DNA of 11,275 bases from assembly GCA_030615975.1 (NCBI GenBank), contig JAUWYH010000030.1, positions 1 to 11,275 of the forward strand. Direction: 5' to 3'. Shown here piece by piece: positions 7,181 through 11,275 of this stretch. Both the position numbers and the translations under genes were made by a program. The notes below the pieces were generated by a model. It was not told the DNA's origin. It did no database searches and was given only the letters and a program-made list of their open reading frames with translations. Source of the stretch: Candidatus Aminicenantota bacterium (GTDB lineage: Bacteria; Acidobacteriota; Aminicenantia; Aminicenantales; Aminicenantaceae). Position 1 is the first letter of the stretch. Every line of letters starts with the position of its first letter.

Positions 7181-9261
7181 TGGAATTTCTCTTAGAAATC
7201 AACACTGAGGAGATGCCTGCTTCTCATGTTTTATCTGCTCTTTTCCAACTTGAAGAAAAATTTGAACAAGAACTTTCTGCTTCCAATGTGGATATAAATC
7301 AAATCAAAACCTATGGCACCTGTCGTCGTTTGATAGTATTGGGAGATTTTGCTCCGTGCCAGAAGGATAGAAAAAAAGAAGTCATAGGTCCGCCAAAAGT
7401 TGTGGCTTTTTCTCCGGATGGAACGCCCTCTTATGCAGCTATAGGCTTTGCTAAAGCCCAAGGCATAAGCGTTGATCAGCTTGATGTGATCAAAACTGAA
7501 AAGGGAGAATATGTGGGATTAAGTAAAATTGAAAAAGGGAAGCCGACTCAAGAAATTCTTTTAGAGATGATCCCTCAAATCATCTTTTCTCTTTCCTTCC
7601 CGAAAATGATGAGATGGGGAGAAGAGATTCTAAAATTTTCACGTCCGATAAAAGACATTCTCTGCCTTTTTAATGAAAAAGCTCTTTGTTTTTCTTTAGG
7701 AGGGATAACTGCTGCAGATTTCACGACTGGCCACAAAATATATTCTCCACAAAGAATCAAGGTAAATTCTTACTATGAGTACAAAACGATTTTGATGAAG
7801 AATAAGGTGGTAGTCGAGCAGAAAGAAAGACGCAAAATGATCCTCCATCAGATTGAAAGAAAGCTCAAAACTTTAGAAGCCCAGCTCTTTCCTGACGAGC
7901 AGCTTTTGGAGAAACTCATTTATGATGTGGAATATCCTTTTGTTTTTCTTGGCTCTTTTCCAAAAGATTATTTATCTTTGCCAATAGAAATTTTGAGCAC
8001 AGCTATGAAGGAAGGGCAAAGTCTTTTTTCGGTTGTTAAAGGCAAACGCCAGCTTCCATATTTTTTAGGTGTAGCTGATAGCTATAAGGATACAAAAGCT
8101 CTCATCCGAAAGGGAAATGAGAGAGTGCTCAAAGCCCGATTAGAAGATGCCAAATTTTTCTGGGAACAAGATTTAAAGATATCTTTAAATGAGAGAGCGA
8201 GCGATTTAAATCGGATAATCTTTCAAGAAAAACTTGGAACTTATGAGGATAAAGTCAAAAGATTAAAGAAAATAGTGGCTTATTTAGCAGATAAAATTGA
8301 TGAAAAAAAGATAAAAAAGGATGCTATTCAAGCAGCTGAATTGTCGAAGGTGGATTTGCTCACGGAAATGGTGAGGGAATTTCCTTCTCTTCAAGGTAAG
8401 GTAGGGGGACTCTATACCAAAGAAGAAGGTTATTCAACATCTGTTTGGAAAGCTATTTATGAACATTATCAGCCATTGAGCTTGGATGATGACTCTCCTT
8501 TAACATTACCAGGGGCCATTCTTTCTATCGCTGATAAATTTGATTCTGTAGTCGGAGCGGTAGGGATTGGAATAGAAGTCACAGGTTCTAAAGATCCGTT
8601 TGGTTTGCGTCGCAATGCTCATGGCGTATGCAAAATCATCATGGAGAGAAAATTTAGCTTTTCTTTATCCCGCCTTTTGGATAAAGTGCTGAAAGTTTAC
8701 GGAGATCAGCTTAAAAAATCTAAAGATGAAATAAGAAATTACTGTCTTAACTTTTTTTCAAGCCGCGTCCAATATATTTATGAAAGACAAGGATATCGTT
8801 ATGACTTGATTAAGGCTGCGCTTGGAGCAGATGCAGACAACATTTATTATTCTTATCTCAGATTAAAGGCACTGGATAGTCTTAAAAACAGTTCTCACTT
8901 CGAACCAATGATCCTCATCGCTAAAAGAGTAAACAATATATTGCGCGATCAGCCTCTGTATAGAATGAACCCAGAACTCTTTTTTGAAAAAGAAGAGAAG
9001 GAACTTCATACCACTTTTTCTATAATAAGAAAGAATGTTCTTCCTTTGATTTCAAGAGGAGATTTTTTGCGATCTCAGAGATTTATCTTTCGGATGAGAT
9101 CGACGATAGATAATTTTTTTGACCATGTTCTGGTCATTACTGAGGATAATAGAATCAGGCGAAATCGACTGGCTCTCCTTCAAGGCATAAGCAAACTTCT
9201 GCTCCAAGTCGCAGATTACTCTCAAGTGGTAGTTGAAGGCCAGAATAAATTTGACCTTTAA
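7180..9261 (+). CDS. glyS: Glycyl-tRNA synthetase beta subunit
   Basis: GlyS is the tRNA-binding subunit that works with GlyQ. Its 693 residues match the family (E. coli 689). It opens with the standard FLLEINTEEMPASHV (3-17), has FPKMMRWGE near 140-150 and KEGQSLFSV mid-protein, then the HD-like segment beginning VDLLTEMVREFPSLQGKVGG at 391. ADKFDSVVGA and TGSKDPFGLRR (468-478) are strongly conserved in GlyS. The C-terminal part is the DALR-like anticodon-binding helical domain. ATG 7180 overlaps the glyQ stop by one base (TGATG), and AAGGAG at 7163-7168 lies 11 bases upstream, so the two subunits are probably translationally coupled in equal amounts. It is the last gene of the glycine operon and ends seven bases from the end of the convergent FHA gene. 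Confidence 0.96.
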   Translation: MEFLLEINTEEMPASHVLSALFQLEEKFEQELSASNVDINQIKTYGTCRRLIVLGDFAPCQKDRKKEVIGPPKVVAFSPDGTPSYAAIGFAKAQGISVDQLDVIKTEKGEYVGLSKIEKGKPTQEILLEMIPQIIFSLSFPKMMRWGEEILKFSRPIKDILCLFNEKALCFSLGGITAADFTTGHKIYSPQRIKVNSYYEYKTILMKNKVVVEQKERRKMILHQIERKLKTLEAQLFPDEQLLEKLIYDVEYPFVFLGSFPKDYLSLPIEILSTAMKEGQSLFSVVKGKRQLPYFLGVADSYKDTKALIRKGNERVLKARLEDAKFFWEQDLKISLNERASDLNRIIFQEKLGTYEDKVKRLKKIVAYLADKIDEKKIKKDAIQAAELSKVDLLTEMVREFPSLQGKVGGLYTKEEGYSTSVWKAIYEHYQPLSLDDDSPLTLPGAILSIADKFDSVVGAVGIGIEVTGSKDPFGLRRNAHGVCKIIMERKFSFSLSRLLDKVLKVYGDQLKKSKDEIRNYCLNFFSSRVQYIYERQGYRYDLIKAALGADADNIYYSYLRLKALDSLKNSSHFEPMILIAKRVNNILRDQPLYRMNPELFFEKEEKELHTTFSIIRKNVLPLISRGDFLRSQRFIFRMRSTIDNFFDHVLVITEDNRIRRNRLALLQGISKLLLQVADYSQVVVEGQNKFDL

Positions 9262-9285
9262 AGAATACTTATTCTCTTTTTTTTT
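9262..9285 (+). terminator. Probable Rho-independent terminator of the glycine operon
   Basis: Directly after the glyS stop, AGAATA and TATTCT form a short AT-rich stem (9262-9275), followed after one C by nine T. The stem is weak, which lowers confidence. The T run is at the same time the coding sequence for the two lysines near the C terminus of the FHA protein on the other strand. Confidence 0.45.
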
Positions 9286-9721
9286 GATTTTCCTCTTCTA
9301 TCTCTTTAATAAAATCCTTGACGTCTACAGTCATGGTTCGAAGAGTTTCATCTTGATCTATTGCCAACAGCTTGAGGAGAATTTCTCCTATTTGGATTTC
9401 ATCTCCAGATTTAAGAGGCTTCTTTTCGTTTTTTATGATTGTTGAAGGTTTGATGAGGATCCCATTGGCACTTCCAAGATCTACAACAGTAAATTTTCCC
9501 TTGTCGTAACTCACTTTTAAATTGGCATGCCTTCTTGATACAGTCTCTGAGTTTAGAACGATTTCGCAAAGAGAGTCTCTACCTATAAGATTATTTCCGC
9601 ACCGCAGATTAAAAATTTTGCCGGGAATATCGCCTGTATCGTTATTTCCGTGGATTATGGTCAATTGAACAATCCTGTCCGAATCGTGAGATTCTTTCTT
9701 TTTTCGAAATAGAACCATCAT
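9269..9721 (-). CDS. FHA-domain protein
   Basis: Forkhead-associated domains bind phosphothreonine peptides and usually read the output of Ser/Thr kinases. The FHA fold fills residues 17-120 of 150, with the expected signature: IGR (46-48), SRRHA (62-66) and DLGSANG (81-87), then the SGDEIQIGEILLKL end. R48, S62, R63, H65 and N86 stand at the positions that contact the phosphopeptide in the family. The remaining tail (121-150) is DETLRTMTVD followed by a charged helical stretch; the three threonines there are possible phosphosites (inference). No signal peptide or membrane segment is seen, so it is cytoplasmic. ATG 9721 overlaps the channel gene stop in ATGA, indicating translational coupling. 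A second ATG follows at once and either could be used. No kinase or phosphatase gene is in the window, so the partner is unknown. Confidence 0.88.
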   Translation of the reverse strand: MMVLFRKKKESHDSDRIVQLTIIHGNNDTGDIPGKIFNLRCGNNLIGRDSLCEIVLNSETVSRRHANLKVSYDKGKFTVVDLGSANGILIKPSTIIKNEKKPLKSGDEIQIGEILLKLLAIDQDETLRTMTVDVKDFIKEIEEENQKKRE

Positions 9722-10347
9722 TTAGCCTTTCTTATATATATATTAATCATATTTTTTTTCCTTTGAATATCAATATAAAGTGATATGAGTATCGTAAGAA
9801 AAAGGACAATAAATCCAAGTCCAAATAGTATTTCTATTATAACAAATGTTTTTGAAATCCAGATGGCAGGTTCGATATCGCCATAACCTACAGTTGTGAT
9901 GGTTACGAGGCTAAAATAGAGAAGGTCGAAATAAGGAAATGGAGAAGGATGATAAATAACAAAAGCCTTCCCTTGGAAAATTTGCTGGAGTCCATTGTAA
10001 ATAGTGGCAAAGCTTATGATTCCACCTATGTATTTGATAAGTGCACCAGTGATTTCTTCTCTCATCTCGCGGACATTGGTGATATCAATCATTCCTCTTT
10101 TCTTTTCCAGTTTTTCATGGCCAAATACAGACAGAAATATATCTCCTGCCAAAACATAGATATAAAAAAGAGCGATGACTATTCCGAGTGCCGCAAAAAA
10201 TTTTAAGGGAAGATAAAGTAAAATGATGGGCAATATCCAGAAAACAAAGAAATGGCTGATTATAGCTGATGCTTCTCCCAGCTTATCGGCAATTTTAAAC
10301 TCCTTCGCGGAGAGAAAATTAAGAATAGCTATCCAGACTTTGAGCAC
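9718..10347 (-). CDS. Two-TM-pore type potassium channel-like membrane protein
   Basis: This is an inner-membrane ion channel of the Ion_trans_2 type, probably K+ selective. The 209 residues contain hydrophobic segments at about 29-48, 50-75, 104-121 and 166-192. Between the last two lies a pore helix (YFDLLYFSLVTIT, 139-151) and the selectivity filter TVGYGD (152-157), the K+ channel signature. A basic cytoplasmic tail (QRKKN to KAK) ends the protein. No RCK, TrkA_N or cyclic-nucleotide-binding domain is attached, so gating would have to come from other proteins. The start is uncertain: GTG 10347 is the most upstream possible codon, with no Shine-Dalgarno sequence, and there is no in-frame ATG until residue 86, inside the protein. 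The frame continues upstream to the PilZ stop TAG, ten codons away. It overlaps the FHA gene by four bases (ATGA). Confidence 0.85.
   Translation of the reverse strand: MLKVWIAILNFLSAKEFKIADKLGEASAIISHFFVFWILPIILLYLPLKFFAALGIVIALFYIYVLAGDIFLSVFGHEKLEKKRGMIDITNVREMREEITGALIKYIGGIISFATIYNGLQQIFQGKAFVIYHPSPFPYFDLLYFSLVTITTVGYGDIEPAIWISKTFVIIEILFGLGFIVLFLTILISLYIDIQRKKNMINIYIRKAK
9836..9847 (-). promoter_or_regulatory. Possible internal extended -10 element within the channel gene
   Basis: ATTTGTTATAAT on the minus strand is identical to the -10 region of the argS promoter and one base different from that of the PilZ operon. Placed about 115 bases before the FHA start, it could give FHA-only transcripts. 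It also encodes residues of the last channel helix, and no good -35 is seen, so chance is a real alternative. Confidence 0.2.
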
Positions 10348-10377
10348 TTTGTTTATAATTGTAAGCTGATTCTTTGA

Positions 10378-10815
10378 CTAATTTTCAACGTCAAATTTTT
10401 CGGTCTTTTTTGGATCTGATTTTTCTTGAGGGACAAATTTTTGCTCTAAAGCAATGATTTTTGTCAGATTTCCAGGATAATTTTGCCTCTTTTTTTCTCC
10501 ATATGGATCAAATTGGACTCCAATCTGGTATTTGTAACTTTTACCGACATAGAAGGAAGCCCAGCGTACGCGTCCCTTCTGGATTAATGGAATTTTCTCA
10601 CCAGGAAGGGCGATTTTTAAATTCACGTTGCTATTTATTTTTAGGGGTTTCTGAGTCAAAAACCTAAGCCCTCCGCGGCTTATATCTAAAACAGGGCAAA
10701 ACTCTTCATCATGCTTTTCTTTTGAGGATAAAAGAGTTTTCTTCTTGTAGCTGACTGTTGCACCTGGGATTTCAAACCGTAAACATGATCTCCGATAAGT
10801 TTCTTTTTCTTCCAT
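10378..10815 (-). CDS. PilZ-domain protein, probable c-di-GMP receptor
   Basis: PilZ domains bind cyclic di-GMP and transmit it to motility, secretion, polysaccharide or membrane partners. Both halves of the ligand signature are present: RxxxR as R9 and R13 in YRRSCLRFEIPG, and DxSxxG as DISRGG (44-49). The rest of the barrel follows in LKIALPG, KGRVRWAS and YQIGVQFDP, ending near residue 105 of 145. A hydrophilic, lysine- and glutamate-rich tail of about 30 residues follows. There is no signal peptide or membrane segment. ATG 10815 has GGGAGG six bases upstream, the best ribosome binding site in the window. It is the first gene of the minus-strand operon with the channel and FHA genes, and its TAG stop is in the same frame as the channel. 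Binding is inferred from motifs only. Confidence 0.88.
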   Translation of the reverse strand: MEEKETYRRSCLRFEIPGATVSYKKKTLLSSKEKHDEEFCPVLDISRGGLRFLTQKPLKINSNVNLKIALPGEKIPLIQKGRVRWASFYVGKSYKYQIGVQFDPYGEKKRQNYPGNLTKIIALEQKFVPQEKSDPKKTEKFDVEN

Positions 10816-10821
10816 TGATAA

Positions 10822-10827
10822 CCTCCC
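10822..10827 (-). promoter_or_regulatory. Strong ribosome binding site of the PilZ gene
   Basis: GGGAGG on the minus strand is six bases before ATG 10815. It contrasts with the downstream channel gene, which has no comparable site. Confidence 0.8.
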
Positions 10828-10841
10828 TATTCGCTATTGAT

Positions 10842-10867
10842 GGCAATATCTTGCTTTAATATTTGCC
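10842..10867 (-). other. Stem-loop in the PilZ operon leader
   Basis: In the transcript, GGCAAATAT can pair with ATATTGCC, with one bulged A and a loop of about nine bases. It ends some 15 bases before the ribosome binding site. I see no match to either known c-di-GMP riboswitch class or to another named riboswitch. A role in expression control is only possible. Confidence 0.3.
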
Positions 10868-10927
10868 TTAGAAGGTGCCATTATATAATCGAATATATCC
10901 CTCTTTTTCTACCCGCTCTCACAATAA

Positions 10928-10942
10928 GTTATAAAATATAAC
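10928..10942. promoter_or_regulatory. Perfect palindrome over the -10 of the PilZ promoter, possible operator
   Basis: GTTATA-AAA-TATAAC is a perfect inverted repeat with a three-base centre. It covers the whole -10 hexamer (10935-10940) and reaches the expected transcription start, a typical place for a repressor site. The sequence is pure AT apart from its ends, so chance cannot be excluded. Confidence 0.35.
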
Positions 10943-10962
10943 AAATCTTGCAAAAAAGTCAA
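10935..10962 (-). promoter_or_regulatory. Promoter of the PilZ-channel-FHA operon
   Basis: On the minus strand, TTGACT (10962-10957) and TATATT (10940-10935) are each five-of-six matches to the sigma-70 consensus with a 16-base spacer. TGT precedes the -10, giving an extended element like that of argS. Transcription would begin near 10928, leaving a leader of about 110 bases before the PilZ ATG. Confidence 0.65.
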
Positions 10963-11052
10963 AATAAAAAGTGGTTCATCTCCCATTTAGTTGTCTGACC
11001 CTAATTCTGGCCTTCTCAGCGCCTGCGTAACTTGTTCTGAAGAGGCTCAAAC

Positions 11053-11078
11053 AAAAAAAACCCCGTTCGGGGAACGGG
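11053..11078 (-). terminator. Rho-independent terminator built from repeat R5
   Basis: On the minus strand the perfect R5 stem is followed by GG-free sequence G then eight T (11060-11053), a textbook intrinsic terminator. It would stop a transcript coming from beyond the right edge before it reaches the PilZ promoter. Confidence 0.65.
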
Positions 11079-11084
11079 CCCTAC
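11061..11084 (-). repeat. Palindromic intergenic repeat, copy R5
   Basis: The core CCCGTTCGGGGAACGGG (11062-11078) is a perfect seven-pair stem and the best match to the family consensus. As in R1, the unit reads GTAGGGCCCG on the minus strand and is flanked by a TTTATTTATTGC-like stretch on the right. Confidence 0.75.
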
Positions 11085-11172
11085 TTTATTTATTGCGATA
11101 TAGGCTTTATGTTTTAACGTTTCACCCTTTTGCACTTTATACGCCTTACTATTTACTTTTTCCTCTTTACGC

Positions 11173-11274
11173 TTATCTCAGTGTTCCCTCATAATGTGCT
11201 GTGAGTTGCCGTTTTCTAACGTCTTCTGGCGTATAAAAAGGAAGGAGAACAGGTGCTATCCTGTCTGTTTTGAT
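11173..11274 (-). CDS. Possible C-terminal end of an unidentified protein, cut by window edge
   Basis: A minus-strand frame enters from the right edge and runs 33 codons to TAA at 11175-11173. It reads PVLLPFYTPEDVRKRQ in its middle and ends with TLR. The composition looks protein-like, and the R5 terminator lies about 95 bases downstream in the right orientation. The other two minus frames stop sooner. I do not recognise the family; the fragment is too short for a function, and it may be non-coding. Confidence 0.3.
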   Translation of the reverse strand: MKTDRIAPVLLPFYTPEDVRKRQLTAHYEGTLR

Positions 11275-11275
11275 T

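Larger units (their letters stand above)
10816..11172. other. Gene-free region between the PilZ operon and the right-edge gene
   Basis: These roughly 357 bases contain the PilZ leader, its promoter and palindrome, an AGGGTCAGAC motif on the minus strand near 10994, and repeat R5 with its T run. A 67-codon plus-strand frame at 10991-11194 crosses R5 and the likely end of the minus-strand gene. It has a strange composition and no ribosome binding site, so I treat it as non-coding. I see nothing else in this stretch. Confidence 0.6.

Noticed and set aside
10816..10928. c-di-GMP riboswitch in the PilZ leader
   Set aside because: The leader has a simple stem-loop, but I could not find the conserved core of the GEMM-I or GEMM-II classes.
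10991..11194. Plus-strand 67-codon frame in the right intergenic region
   Set aside because: It runs through repeat R5 and opposite the likely end of a minus-strand gene. It has biased composition and no ribosome binding site.

Overview
The window looks like chromosomal DNA of an uncultured, Gram-negative-type bacterium. It is AT-leaning by eye (not counted), with dense short-spaced operons, a two-gene glycine decarboxylase P-protein, and a bacterial alpha/beta glycyl-tRNA synthetase. A candidate phylum such as Aminicenantes would fit, but that is a weak inference from gene content and repeat style; nothing here fixes the taxon. No phage, IS element, CRISPR array, tRNA or rRNA was seen.

Layout. 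Bases 1-1470 (minus) hold the 5' four-fifths of argS, cut by the left edge. A short divergent region (1471-1600) carries the argS promoter and a decayed inverted repeat. From 1601 to 9261 (plus) runs a glycine-centred gene string: gcvT, gcvH, gcvPA, gcvPB, glyQ, glyS. It supplies the T, H and split P proteins of the glycine cleavage system, then both subunits of glycyl-tRNA synthetase. The L protein, lipoylation enzymes and serine hydroxymethyltransferase are not here. A weak stem-loop with a T run just after glyS probably ends this transcript and lies inside the 3' end of the convergent gene.

From 10815 back to 9269 (minus) is a compact three-gene signalling operon: a PilZ-domain protein (likely c-di-GMP receptor), a four-helix membrane protein with the potassium filter TVGYGD, and an FHA-domain protein (phosphothreonine reader). 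It has a good promoter whose -10 lies in a perfect palindrome, and a leader of about 110 nt. The channel gene is in the same frame as the PilZ gene, separated by one TAG and ten sense codons, and has no convincing ribosome binding site. This trio is the most interesting part of the window: it could be a second-messenger and phosphorylation-controlled ion channel.

Five copies of a short palindromic repeat (core CCCGTTC-ccc-GAACGGG) sit in intergenic gaps: one between gcvT and gcvH, three in series between gcvPA and gcvPB, and one at the right end, where an adjoining T run makes it look like a terminator for a minus-strand gene entering from beyond the right edge.
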